Below, piece after piece: positions 1 through 8,812 of a stretch of DNA of 64,000 nucleotides (position 1 is the first letter of the stretch; every line of letters starts with the position of its first letter). The notes under the pieces were generated by a model, which saw only the letters and a list, made by a program, of their open reading frames with translations, did not search any database and was not told the origin of the DNA. Position numbers and translations under genes: made by a program. Origin of the DNA: JTS-RE37 sp963756115 (lineage in GTDB: Bacteria; Bacteroidota; Bacteroidia; Flavobacteriales; Flavobacteriaceae); NCBI GenBank assembly GCA_963756115.1, contig CAVWMN010000002.1, positions 372,001 through 436,000 of the forward strand, given 5' to 3'.

Positions 1-74
1 AGGGGCTGAAAGGCTAATGACCATACTGTTGAACGGGAAGTGTTTGGTATTTTCTGTAACGCATCCCTTCATGA

Positions 75-1412
75 TCAGAAGATGAAGGTAGCCAGGAACA
101 CCAATGAAGCTGCAAAGGTGCCCACCACAAAAGTACCCAGCGTATAGACCCGGTAACCTGTTTTTACATCGATCCCTGAAAATTGTGTAAGGATCCAGAA
201 CCCACTGTCGTTTGCATGGGAGACCACCATGGCCCCGGCACCTATGGCAGATACGATCAGGGCCTTATCAATGTCTGTAGTGAATCCCATGGAAACAAGG
301 AGCGGCGCAATAATGGAGGCGGTGGTGATCAGTGCAACAGTTGATGAGCCCTGAGCCGTTTTAATGGCGGCACACAAGAGGAAAGGGAGCCAGATTCCCA
401 GATTCGCCGTGGCAAGCGTGTCTGCCAGCGTAGACGCAATGCCACTGTTTTGCAAAATTGTGCCGAATATACCCCCTGCCCCGGTGATCAGGATGATATT
501 GGATGCATCGGTAAGCGCTTTCCCCACCCAGCCCGTTGTAGACAATATATGCCTGTCCAGTTTTTTGGGCAACAGAAAAGCAAACAGCATCCCGATCAGC
601 AAGGCTATGACCGGAGACCCTACAAATCCGATAAATTTTACCCATCCCAACTCATATTCCGCCTCGGTGAGGTTAAATTCCATGACGGATTTGCCGACGA
701 TCAGCAATATGGGGATAAGGATAGGGAGGAAGGATTTGAAGGCTCCCGGTGCCTGTTTTAATTTTTCCTGTATCAGTTCATCAGACATTTCCGGATTGGG
801 ATCGATATAATTCCTGGCCCCCATTTTCTTGCAATAAATAATCGCCGGCACCAGGGATATTGCCCCGATGATAAGTCCGATCATCATCACCAGTCCCACA
901 TCTGCACCAATGATTCCCGCTGCCGCGATTGGTCCGGGGGTTGGTGGCACCAGTACATGCGTGATCATTAGCCCCAGTATCAGTGCCGTGGCAGTGCCCA
1001 CAATGGAGAGTCCTGCCCGCTTTGTCAGGCTTTTGTTCAAAGGGTTCAGGATGATAAAGCCACTGTCGGCAAATACAGGGATAGATACGATGAAGCCTAC
1101 GATCCCCATGGCTTCATGGACCCTTTTTTTCCCGATGACCCTCAATACTACTTCGGCCAGTTTGAAAGCCCCCCCTGTCTGCTCCAGAAATGCGCCTATA
1201 ATGACACCCAGCACGATGACAATTCCTATTTTGCCAAGCGTTACCCCAAACCCGTCATTAATAGATTCTACAAGGGTTTGCAAGCTCATTTCAGAAAAAA
1301 GTGCAAAAAATATGGCTGCCCCAAGAAGTGCAAGAAAAGGGTGTACATTCAGTTTGACCGTAAGTAAAATTATCAGCAGGACACTGATTATCAGTAAAAT
1401 AATGGATAGCAT
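75..1412 (-). CDS. GntP-family sugar-acid permease
   Basis: This 445-aa inner-membrane protein has the length and profile of GntP/gluconate:H+ symporters, with about 12 hydrophobic segments from residue 3 to the C terminus. GntP-type motifs include the VPPTPGP stretch near residue 155 and the AIGAGAMVVSHANDSGFW block near residue 390. It starts 20 bp after the stop of the upstream dehydratase gene on the same strand, so the two are probably co-transcribed. GntP proteins import sugar acids such as gluconate. Beside a sugar-acid dehydratase the likely cargo is an aldonate, for example fuconate, which is inference. The family call is secure and the substrate is not. Confidence 0.9.
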   Translation of the reverse strand: MLSIILLIISVLLIILLTVKLNVHPFLALLGAAIFFALFSEMSLQTLVESINDGFGVTLGKIGIVIVLGVIIGAFLEQTGGAFKLAEVVLRVIGKKRVHEAMGIVGFIVSIPVFADSGFIILNPLNKSLTKRAGLSIVGTATALILGLMITHVLVPPTPGPIAAAGIIGADVGLVMMIGLIIGAISLVPAIIYCKKMGARNYIDPNPEMSDELIQEKLKQAPGAFKSFLPILIPILLIVGKSVMEFNLTEAEYELGWVKFIGFVGSPVIALLIGMLFAFLLPKKLDRHILSTTGWVGKALTDASNIILITGAGGIFGTILQNSGIASTLADTLATANLGIWLPFLLCAAIKTAQGSSTVALITTASIIAPLLVSMGFTTDIDKALIVSAIGAGAMVVSHANDSGFWILTQFSGIDVKTGYRVYTLGTFVVGTFAASLVFLATFIF

Positions 1413-1431
1413 AGGTTGGTATGTTTAATGA

Positions 1432-3162
1432 TTAGTGTGCATTGCGGGTAACATCGGACCCTGATTTTCCCACGAGGAAGTCGAGATCCGCACCCAGGTG
1501 TGCCTGTTGCACCGTCCGGGTATATAAACTTACATATCCCCTTTCCATAGGCGGTTTGGGGGCGATCCAGGCAGCCCTTCTTCTCTGCAACTCAGCCTCC
1601 GCTACTTCGAGGTGCAGGGTGCGGTTGGGCACATCGAGAACAATGTGGTCGCCTGTCTGAACCAGGCCAAGAGTTCCCCCTACCGAGGCTTCCGGGGAGA
1701 CATGAAGGACCACGGTACCGAATGCCGTACCGCTCATCCTCCCGTCGGAGATACGTACCATATCCCGTATCCCTTTTTTGAGGAGTTTTTCCGGGATATC
1801 CATGTTACCTACTTCAGCCATGCCAGGATACCCTACAGGACCGACCCCTTTCAGGACCATTACGCTGTTTTCGTCTATATCCAGATCGGGATCATCCACA
1901 GATTTCAAAAAATCCTCTATGGTTTCGAATACCACAGCCTTTCCCTTGTGCGACATCAGCGATGCCGTTGCTGCCGATGGTTTTATGACGGCTCCGTCTT
2001 CACAGAGGTTCCCGTAGAGTACGGCAATCCCTGCCTCCTCCAGAAACGGCTTGGCAAGGGGCGCAATGACTTCCGGGTTATAACATGCTGCTTCCTTGTT
2101 ATTATCCCCAATTGGCTTACCATTGACGGTGATAGCATCATTGTGCAGGTGCGATCGCATTTCATTGATCACCACGGGCAGGCCACCGGCATCAAAAAAA
2201 TCCTCCATCAGGAACTTACCTGATGGCATAAGGTTTACCAGCAGCGGGATATGGCTTCCGAGGGTATCAAAATCCTTAAGATTCAGTGGTATCCCGATCC
2301 TGCCGGCTATGGCCTGCAAATGGATGATAAAATTGGTGGACCCCCCTACTGCGGCATTGAGCATAATGGCATTTTCAAATGCCTTGCGGGTGAGTATTTT
2401 GGAGATTTTCAGATCCTCCCGAACCATCTCTACAATACGCCTTCCGGACAATTGGGCCAGGGTTTTCTTTCGCGAATCCACAGCGGGGATGGCGGCTGCC
2501 CCCGGTAATGTCAATCCCAGGGATTCCACCATACATGCCATGGTCGATGCCGTACCCATTGTCATACAATGGCCGGCACTCCGCGCCGAACAGATCTCGG
2601 CCTCCACCTGGTCTGCAGGTGTAAATCCTTCGTTATGTATTTTATCCTTGAGTGTCCAGACGAAAGTCCCGGAACCGATGCGCGCTCCTTTATACTTGCC
2701 GTTGAGCATGGGTCCTCCGGGTACAACAATTGTAGGCAGGTCCACGCTGCAGGCACCCATGACGGTAGACGGGGTCGTTTTATCACACCCGGTCAGCAAC
2801 ACTACCCCATCCAGTGGATTGGCCCGGATACACTCTTCCGTATCCATACTGGCGAGGTTGCGGAAGAGCATGGCGGTAGGCCTCATGATGGTTTCCCCCG
2901 TACTGGTTACGGGAAATTCGAAAGGTACCCCGCCCGCTTCGAGCACCCCCCGTTTAACGAATTCGGCAAATTCCCGCAAATGGCCGTTACAGGGGGTTAG
3001 CTCGGACCAGGTATTGCAAATGCCAATCACCGGCCTTCCGCGGAAATAGTCATCCGGATACCCCTGGTTCCGAAGCCATGAACGGTGAATAAAACCGGAT
3101 TTTTCATCGTGGGGATTAAACCAATCCTCACTTCGTAACCTTTTTTTGTTTTTTTTCTCCAC
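1432..3162 (-). CDS. IlvD/Edd-family sugar-acid dehydratase
   Basis: The 576-aa protein belongs to the IlvD/Edd dehydratases. Three cysteines fit the Fe-S ligand positions of the family: C49 (GICNTWSEL), C126 (TGCDKTTPS) and C199 (AGHCMTMGTA). The C-terminal half has the family block ISDGRMSGTAFG. Length and motifs resemble L-arabonate dehydratase and related aldonate dehydratases more than dihydroxy-acid dehydratase of valine synthesis, and no ilv genes are nearby. Such enzymes convert an aldonate to its 2-keto-3-deoxy derivative. In this fucose locus L-fuconate is the natural candidate, although classical fuconate dehydratases belong to the enolase superfamily. The exact substrate is inferred from context. 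Confidence 0.85.
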   Translation of the reverse strand: MEKKNKKRLRSEDWFNPHDEKSGFIHRSWLRNQGYPDDYFRGRPVIGICNTWSELTPCNGHLREFAEFVKRGVLEAGGVPFEFPVTSTGETIMRPTAMLFRNLASMDTEECIRANPLDGVVLLTGCDKTTPSTVMGACSVDLPTIVVPGGPMLNGKYKGARIGSGTFVWTLKDKIHNEGFTPADQVEAEICSARSAGHCMTMGTASTMACMVESLGLTLPGAAAIPAVDSRKKTLAQLSGRRIVEMVREDLKISKILTRKAFENAIMLNAAVGGSTNFIIHLQAIAGRIGIPLNLKDFDTLGSHIPLLVNLMPSGKFLMEDFFDAGGLPVVINEMRSHLHNDAITVNGKPIGDNNKEAACYNPEVIAPLAKPFLEEAGIAVLYGNLCEDGAVIKPSAATASLMSHKGKAVVFETIEDFLKSVDDPDLDIDENSVMVLKGVGPVGYPGMAEVGNMDIPEKLLKKGIRDMVRISDGRMSGTAFGTVVLHVSPEASVGGTLGLVQTGDHIVLDVPNRTLHLEVAEAELQRRRAAWIAPKPPMERGYVSLYTRTVQQAHLGADLDFLVGKSGSDVTRNAH

Positions 3163-3327
3163 AATTTGGTACAGTTGAACGATTTCTTAAATGTACTATT
3201 TAATTCCTTTTCATCGCTGTAAGGGAAATTCAAGGTATCATCTTTGGGCCATTTATCAAAATTGCATGCTCTTAATTCACGAATGGCGACCCTACAACCC
3301 TTGATTTTAATGGCATTTACCAGCAGT

Positions 3328-3339
3328 CTACAGCTGTAG
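3328..3339. promoter_or_regulatory. Candidate operator palindrome
   Basis: CTACAGCTGTAG is a perfect 12-bp palindrome in the divergent intergenic region, about 165 bp before the dehydratase start and about 205 bp before the SDR start. An outer partial repeat, CCCTACA near 3290 against TGTAGGG overlapping it, adds symmetry. It could be a regulator site, but no regulator gene is encoded in the sugar locus of this window, so the role is a guess. Confidence 0.25.
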
Positions 3340-3412
3340 GGTAAAACCATACGGGTTTGAACTCGCGGGTTTGTATGCTGTTCATTCCTCGCGGAGGCTG
3401 AAAGGATGGACC

Positions 3413-3508
3413 ATGCTCCTCTATGACAAGGATGCTCGCCTCCTGCCATACAGTGTGACGATCTTTTTGTTACTTTTAATATTGCTGCCTTCTTGCAAAG
3501 GCGTTTAA
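3413..3508 (+). CDS. Possible 31-aa hydrophobic peptide with lipobox
   Basis: A short ATG-initiated frame encodes 31 residues, with a run of leucines and isoleucines (TIFLLLLILLPSC) ending in an LPSC lipobox-like motif three residues before the stop. It lies 34 bp upstream of the SDR start. It looks like the signal region of a lipoprotein without its mature part, so it may be a gene remnant or chance. It has no recognisable homologue from sequence alone. Confidence 0.2.
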   Translation: MLLYDKDARLLPYSVTIFLLLLILLPSCKGV

Positions 3509-3542
3509 AGCCTACTTGTTAAAAACTTAAAGGAAAGAGCAT

Positions 3543-4289
3543 ATGGGAACCCTGTGGGAAAATAAATCGGCCGTGATAACAGGAGCGGCCAATGGCCTGG
3601 GAAATGCGCTGGCACAACGCCTGCTTTCAATGGGTGCTAAAGTTGCCCTGGTAGATCAGGATGCTGGGTTATTTAAAAGTACAGTGGACCTTTATCCCGG
3701 AAAAGCCTATCCCTATGGGGTGGATGTTGTTAATTATGAAGGTGTGAAAAAAATGGTCGACAGCTATCACGCGGAGACAGGGAAGATCGATATCCTTGTC
3801 AATTGTGCAGGCATCGTAGGAAAGACGGGGATTAAAAGTCACGAAGTTGATGGGGCGGATTTTGAAAAGGTACTGGCGGTGAATGTGCTGGGTTCCTTTA
3901 ATATGTTTAAAGCCGTTGTGCCCTATATGCTTGAAAAAAACTATGGACGGGTATTGCACATTGCCTCCATTTCCGGAAAGGACGGCAATGCAGGGATGGT
4001 AGCCTATTCGGCATCTAAAGCGGCAGTCATCGGTATGACCAAAGTACAGGGCAAGGAATATGCTGAAACAGGCGTTTTGGTCAATGCCATTGCCCCGGCT
4101 GTGATCCGGACAGCTATTCTTGACGGGCAACCCCCGGAACAGGTAAAATACATGACAGACAAAATACCAATGAAACGCTGTGGTACACTGGAAGAGTTTG
4201 TTGAAATGGCGAGTTTCATAATCTCAGACCAAAATACATTTACAACCGGATTTACCTATGATCTCAGCGGGGGTAGGGCATTGTACTGA
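3543..4289 (+). CDS. SDR-family oxidoreductase
   Basis: This 248-aa classical short-chain dehydrogenase has the nucleotide-binding motif TGAANGLG at residues 13-20, NCAG at 87-90, and catalytic S142, Y155 and K159 (YSASK). It is a cytoplasmic NAD(P)-dependent alcohol/ketone oxidoreductase. It is the first of three plus-strand genes (SDR, TIM-barrel, SDR) that converge on the fucose operon, opposite the sugar-acid dehydratase. A role in oxidising or reducing a sugar or keto-deoxy sugar acid is likely from context. The substrate cannot be named. Confidence 0.85.
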   Translation: MGTLWENKSAVITGAANGLGNALAQRLLSMGAKVALVDQDAGLFKSTVDLYPGKAYPYGVDVVNYEGVKKMVDSYHAETGKIDILVNCAGIVGKTGIKSHEVDGADFEKVLAVNVLGSFNMFKAVVPYMLEKNYGRVLHIASISGKDGNAGMVAYSASKAAVIGMTKVQGKEYAETGVLVNAIAPAVIRTAILDGQPPEQVKYMTDKIPMKRCGTLEEFVEMASFIISDQNTFTTGFTYDLSGGRALY

Positions 4290-4383
4290 CACAGGTACTA
4301 TTCCCGGTAACTCAGGCGGCCATTTTGGGGGAATTCCTTAAATTAGAGGTTTGTCCACCCGAATTAATTAATAACCAGGATTT

Positions 4384-5451
4384 ATGCATCGCAGAACCTT
4401 CATTCAGAGTTCATCCATCGGGGCGCTTGCCATGGTCATGCCAGGCATACCAGGCTATTCCCCTTTCCTGGATGAAACGCGATTTGGCGTTGCAGAGGCA
4501 TCCTATTGGATGCGTTGGTACGGGAAACTGGAAAGCGGAACTTTTCCGTCCTTTACCAATGCTTTGGAAATGTTGGAACACTGTGCATCCTTGGGTTTTG
4601 GCGGGATACAAGTGGGTATCCGGAACTGGGATGCAGCCACAGCCAAAAAATTGAGGTCCCGTGCTGAAGAATTGGGTGTATTCCTGGAAGGGCAGGTACG
4701 ACTGCCAAAAGACAGGCAGGAGACAGCTAGGTTTGAGGAAGATCTGAAGGCCGCCCATCTGGCAGGGATCGATGTGATCCGAACAGCATGTCTTTCCGGA
4801 AGGCGGTATGAAGATTTTGATTCCATGGAATCTTTCCGTGTATTTAAAGAGGGGGCCATATCTTCCCTGCAATTAGCGGAACCATTGATAAAAAAGCATG
4901 CGATAAAACTGGCTGTGGAAAACCACAAAGACTGGCGTAGTACTGAAATGGTGGAGATACTTAAAAATTTGGATAGCGAATGGATAGGCGTTACCCTGGA
5001 TACAGGTAATAATATTTCCCTGCTGGAAGACCCGATGGAAGTGGTGGAAGCACTGGCGCCCTATGCCTTTTCCGTACACCTCAAGGATATGGGGGTAGTG
5101 GAATATGAAGACGGGTTCCTCCTGTCCGAGGTAAACCTCGGTGAGGGAAACCTGGACATTGAAGGGATGGTGCGTATCATGAAAGAACATAACCCGAAAA
5201 TCAGGTTCAACCTTGAGATGATCACCCGCGATCCCCTAAAAATCCCCTGCCTTACCAAAAAATACTGGGCGACATTCGATCAGATCTCAGCCAGTGAACT
5301 GGCCCTGTTTCTGTATAAAATAAGGAATCAGAAAGTGAAAACGCCCCTCCCTATCGTCTCTGCCATGAACACGGATGCACAACTGGCAATGGAAGTTGAA
5401 AACAACCGTACCTCCCTGGAATATGCCCGGATGCATCTGGGCTTTCAATAA
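4384..5451 (+). CDS. Secreted sugar isomerase/epimerase-like TIM-barrel protein
   Basis: The 355-aa protein starts with a twin-arginine-like signal (MHRRTFIQSSSIGALAM), common in Bacteroidota members of the xylose-isomerase-like TIM-barrel family. The barrel covers roughly residues 45-300 and has metal-ligand type blocks: AVENHKDW, GVTLDTGNN and SVHLKDMG. Such proteins isomerise or epimerise sugars, or act on keto-sugars, usually with a divalent metal. The Tat signal suggests folding in the cytoplasm before export to the periplasm. It lies between two SDR genes. It might serve as an epimerase or as the missing lactone-opening step, but neither can be shown. Confidence 0.75.
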   Translation: MHRRTFIQSSSIGALAMVMPGIPGYSPFLDETRFGVAEASYWMRWYGKLESGTFPSFTNALEMLEHCASLGFGGIQVGIRNWDAATAKKLRSRAEELGVFLEGQVRLPKDRQETARFEEDLKAAHLAGIDVIRTACLSGRRYEDFDSMESFRVFKEGAISSLQLAEPLIKKHAIKLAVENHKDWRSTEMVEILKNLDSEWIGVTLDTGNNISLLEDPMEVVEALAPYAFSVHLKDMGVVEYEDGFLLSEVNLGEGNLDIEGMVRIMKEHNPKIRFNLEMITRDPLKIPCLTKKYWATFDQISASELALFLYKIRNQKVKTPLPIVSAMNTDAQLAMEVENNRTSLEYARMHLGFQ

Positions 5452-5475
5452 TTTAAAAACCAACCCACTATAATT

Positions 5476-6261
5476 ATGATCCCAACTGCTTTACCAGGTA
5501 TAAAACAATTTGAAATGAACGGAAAGAACGCCCTGGTCACAGGTGGCTCCAAAGGCCTGGGTTTTGCCATGGCAGCCGGACTCGCCTCCTGCGGTGCCAA
5601 TATTGCGCTCGTAAACCGCAATGTTAAGGAAGGTGAAGCTGCTGCGGACAAATTAAGGTCTGAATACAGTATTAAGTCCGTTGCCTACGGTGCCGATGTT
5701 ACCAATGCAAAAGAAATGGATGCTATAGTTGACAAAATGATACATGATTTCGGCGGGGTTGACATCCTTATCAATAGTGCAGGGATCAATATACGTGGGG
5801 CTATTGATGAACTGAGTCCCGATGATTTCAGCGAGGTGATGCGCGTAAATGTTACGGGGACCTGGAATGCCTCCAGGGCTGTTACCCCGCATATGAAGAA
5901 AAAGGGCGGGGGCCGTATTATCAACATGGCCAGTACATTGGGGCTCGTCGGCCTGGCAAACCGAACACCCTATGCCTCTAGCAAGGGAGCCGTCGTCCAG
6001 ATGACGCGCGCCCTGGGACTGGAACTGGCACCCTTCAATATCAATGTAAACGCCATTTGCCCCGGTCCCTTCCTGACCGAAATGAACATACCAATAGCAG
6101 ATACCCCGGAGGCCAAAAACTTTATTGTGGGGGCTACAGCACTCGCGAGGTGGGGTGAATTGCGGGAAATACAGGGGGCTGCCATCTTCCTTGCAAGCGA
6201 AGCAGGAAGTTATATGGTAGGGTCCATGCTGACCGTGGACGGGGGCTGGACTGCCAAATGA
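5476..6261 (+). CDS. SDR-family oxidoreductase, gluconate-5-dehydrogenase-like
   Basis: This 261-aa classical SDR has TGGSKGLG near residue 22, NSAG near residue 103, and the YASSK catalytic motif near residue 172. The overall pattern, including the MNGKNALVTGG entry strand and the C-terminal GSMLTVDGGW, resembles gluconate 5-dehydrogenase and related sugar-acid SDRs. It begins 24 bp after the TIM-barrel gene and is probably in the same transcript. A second in-frame ATG at 5515 is possible, but the longer start gives the usual family N terminus. It ends 24 bp from the convergent lactate-dehydrogenase-like gene. Substrate unknown. Confidence 0.85.
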   Translation: MIPTALPGIKQFEMNGKNALVTGGSKGLGFAMAAGLASCGANIALVNRNVKEGEAAADKLRSEYSIKSVAYGADVTNAKEMDAIVDKMIHDFGGVDILINSAGINIRGAIDELSPDDFSEVMRVNVTGTWNASRAVTPHMKKKGGGRIINMASTLGLVGLANRTPYASSKGAVVQMTRALGLELAPFNINVNAICPGPFLTEMNIPIADTPEAKNFIVGATALARWGELREIQGAAIFLASEAGSYMVGSMLTVDGGWTAK

Positions 6262-6285
6262 CAATGCCCATTCGCTTCCCCGGCC

Positions 6286-7455
6286 TTATCCCGGCCGCCG
6301 CAGCAGAAACTCAGGAAAATCCGAAATCCTTTCACAGCCTATCTGTTCCATAACCTGTTGTAACTGGATTCTCAGAAGATGGATGGTATGGTGGCCTCCC
6401 CTGCTTCCCATTGCGCCTACGCCATACATAAAAGAACGGCCCATAAAGGTAAATTTTGCACCGGAAGCCAGTGACCGCGCAATATCCGGCCCTGAGCGCA
6501 TCCCACTATCCATCATTACCGTGATCTGGTCCCCGTAAGCTTTTGAGATCCGGGTCAGGGGTTTTATAGATGATTCCCCTGCATCAAGCTGCCTGCCACC
6601 ATGGTTGGAGACAATAATTCCATCCAGGCCCAATTGGATTGCTTTTTCAGTATCCGCTTCGGTGGCTACCCCTTTCAGGATGATTTTACCTTTCCATTTA
6701 TCCCGGATCCTCGCAATTTTTTCGGCATGCATCCTTTTGGAAAAAGTTTGGTCAAGGAAAGTTCCCAACTGCCCGAGGTTCAGATTTTTGGGCATATAGG
6801 GTTTTAGAGTTTCAAATCCGGGCTGCCCATATTTTAGTGTTTGAAATGCCCATCGCGGTTTTCCCAGGATCTGCATGATATTCGCAGCCGTCATTTTTGG
6901 GGGCATAGACAAGCCATTGCGGATATCCCGGGGCCGGAAGCCAAAGGTGGGGACATCACATAGCAAGACGAGTACAGGGCATGCGGCTGCCTCCGCACGT
7001 TTGATGATATCATCACAGATGCTGATATCCATGGGATGATATAACTGGAACCAGGCCCTGCCCTCTGTCAGTTCACTGATCCGTTCTATACTGCTGGTGG
7101 TAACCGTGCTCAGGATAAAAGGGATGTTGTTGGCAAAGGCGGCCCTGGCAAGAATTTCTGCGGCATTTGGCCACATCAGGCCCTGCAGTCCCACGGGAGC
7201 AATCCCAAAAGGTGCATCATACACATGGCCGAAAATTTCTGTTTGCAGATTGGCACCGGAATAGGCATCGAGATATCGGGGTTGCAATTCCACTTCCCTG
7301 ATAGCCGCCGTATTCTTATGGATATTCACATCTTCATTACAGCCACCATCCAGGTACTCGAACGCAAACTTCGGCATTCGTTTCCTGGCAAGGTCACGGA
7401 GGTCCTCAACTGACGGGTACCTTGAATTAAACTGAACTGCGGTAATTCTTCCCAT
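6286..7455 (-). CDS. FMN-dependent alpha-hydroxy-acid dehydrogenase (L-lactate dehydrogenase-like)
   Basis: The 389-aa protein is an FMN-dependent alpha-hydroxy-acid oxidase/dehydrogenase. The active-site motif SNHGGRQLD lies at 283-291, with the catalytic base H285 and substrate-binding R288. FMN-site strands are visible at APFGIAPVGLQG (81-92) and at LKGVATEADTEKA. These enzymes oxidise L-lactate or similar acids to keto acids and pass electrons to the respiratory chain or oxygen. It is the last gene of the minus-strand fucose operon. L-lactate is a product of the oxidative fucose route, so oxidation of lactate to pyruvate is the most economical reading. Confidence 0.85.
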   Translation of the reverse strand: MGRITAVQFNSRYPSVEDLRDLARKRMPKFAFEYLDGGCNEDVNIHKNTAAIREVELQPRYLDAYSGANLQTEIFGHVYDAPFGIAPVGLQGLMWPNAAEILARAAFANNIPFILSTVTTSSIERISELTEGRAWFQLYHPMDISICDDIIKRAEAAACPVLVLLCDVPTFGFRPRDIRNGLSMPPKMTAANIMQILGKPRWAFQTLKYGQPGFETLKPYMPKNLNLGQLGTFLDQTFSKRMHAEKIARIRDKWKGKIILKGVATEADTEKAIQLGLDGIIVSNHGGRQLDAGESSIKPLTRISKAYGDQITVMMDSGMRSGPDIARSLASGAKFTFMGRSFMYGVGAMGSRGGHHTIHLLRIQLQQVMEQIGCERISDFPEFLLRRPG

Positions 7456-7472
7456 TTCAACACAACTTTATT

Positions 7473-8795
7473 TTAGCCTACGCTATAGTTTTTCATTGCC
7501 CGGTATCCATACAGTGCTACCACCATAAAGCAGAGCAGCGGCAAGATAAACGAAAAATTGACTTCGGGCACACCAAGGATCCGGACATCCGCATAAGCTG
7601 TTCCGCCTATGTCTAAAATGAGGCCCTGGAGGATCGGCATAAAAGCACCTCCCACAATGGCCATCACCAAAAAAGCAGATGCCGGTTTGGCATCGTCTCC
7701 CAAACCTGTCAGTGCAATACCATAAATGGTAGGGAACATAAGGGACATACAAAAGGAAACCAGCACCAGGCTGTAAAGTCCGGCCATCCCCACAATAAAA
7801 ATGGCGCCAAAGCAGAAAATGATTGCAAAAAGCGCCAGCAGCAACAACAGTTTCCCTGAATTGATGAATTTTAATAAATAGGTACACAAAAACCTGCCCC
7901 CTAAAAAGATGCCCAGGGCTGCATAGGCATAGTTAACAGCATCCCGGTTATTGATGCCCAGATTTTCTGCGTATTGGTAGATATAAGTCCAGCACATGAT
8001 CTGTGCACCTACATAAAACATTTGGGTAACAGCCCCTCCAACAAACCGTTCTTTCTTAAAGATCCGTCTGATGGATGCCCCCATTCCCACTGCATTGGGG
8101 TCCTCTTTTTTCTCCGGCATCTTTACCACTGCGATCAGGATGAACATGAACAGCACAAATAGTCCCAGGGCTACATAAGGATTCCGGATCACCAGAAGGT
8201 CCGATGTTTTGACGGCGGCTTTAGCTGCCCCCGTAAGGGTTTCATAAACACTATTGCCGGAAACATCTATATCATCGGATTGCAGTGCCCCCAGAATAAA
8301 AGTTTGTGCCACAAAAAGGCCTGATAGTGCCCCGATGGGATTGAAAGCCTGAGCCAGGTTGAGACGCTGGGTGGCCGTTTCTTCAGCACCCATAGACAGT
8401 ATAAACGGATTGGAGGTCGTTTCCAGAAATGCGAGCCCAAAGGTCAGGATATAGAGTGCCAACAGGAAGAAATAGTAATTTTCAAGGGCTGCCGCAGGAT
8501 AAAATAACAAAGCCCCGGTGGCATAGAGCATAAGGCCGACAAGGATACCAACCTTATAGCTATACTTTTTTACGACAAATGCCGCCGGGAGCGCCATGGT
8601 AAAATAACCTCCATAAAAAGCTGCCTGTACCCAGGAGGCTTGTGTATTGTTTAGTTCCAGGATCTTCTTAAATGCTGAAACCATGGGATTGGTAATATCA
8701 TTGGCAAACCCCCAGAGGGCAAAAAGGGAAGTGATAAGGATAAAGGGAAGCAATACTTTCCCGGAAACAATGGGCGGTTGGCTGGTCTTTTCCAT
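7473..8795 (-). CDS. fucP: L-fucose:H+ symporter-like MFS permease
   Basis: This 440-aa, 12-helix major-facilitator protein has the FucP/GluP family signature: LFALWGFANDITNPMV near residue 20, and the block GLAFLETTSNPFI near residue 120 followed by TQRLNLAQAFNPIG. FucP members import L-fucose with protons across the inner membrane, while close relatives take glucose, galactose or mannose. It starts 17 bp after the fucose-dehydrogenase-like SDR and shares an operon with a fucosidase, which supports L-fucose. The membrane role is secure and the substrate is context-based. Confidence 0.85.
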   Translation of the reverse strand: MEKTSQPPIVSGKVLLPFILITSLFALWGFANDITNPMVSAFKKILELNNTQASWVQAAFYGGYFTMALPAAFVVKKYSYKVGILVGLMLYATGALLFYPAAALENYYFFLLALYILTFGLAFLETTSNPFILSMGAEETATQRLNLAQAFNPIGALSGLFVAQTFILGALQSDDIDVSGNSVYETLTGAAKAAVKTSDLLVIRNPYVALGLFVLFMFILIAVVKMPEKKEDPNAVGMGASIRRIFKKERFVGGAVTQMFYVGAQIMCWTYIYQYAENLGINNRDAVNYAYAALGIFLGGRFLCTYLLKFINSGKLLLLLALFAIIFCFGAIFIVGMAGLYSLVLVSFCMSLMFPTIYGIALTGLGDDAKPASAFLVMAIVGGAFMPILQGLILDIGGTAYADVRILGVPEVNFSFILPLLCFMVVALYGYRAMKNYSVG

Positions 8796-8812
8796 GTAAT
8801 GGTCTGGTATAA

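Larger units (their letters stand above)
3163..3542. other. Divergent intergenic region, 380 bp
   Basis: This stretch separates the minus-strand dehydratase gene from the plus-strand SDR gene and should hold both promoters. It contains a 12-bp perfect palindrome and a 31-codon hydrophobic ORF, listed separately. I found no clean TAnnTTTG box for either flanking gene, no RNA gene and no clear terminator. Confidence 0.5.

Noticed and set aside
1432..3162. Assignment as ilvD of valine/isoleucine synthesis
   Set aside because: No ilv neighbours. The gene pairs with GntP in a sugar locus and its motifs fit aldonate dehydratases better.
3027..3449. 140-aa minus-strand ORF covering the dehydratase start and upstream region
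   Set aside because: Half of it is a shadow of the dehydratase gene in another frame, and the rest has no family-like pattern.
6278..6297. CGGCC/GGCCG hairpin as a terminator between convergent genes
   Set aside because: Only 5-bp arms, no T-run, and it lies in the coding end of the lactate-dehydrogenase-like gene.
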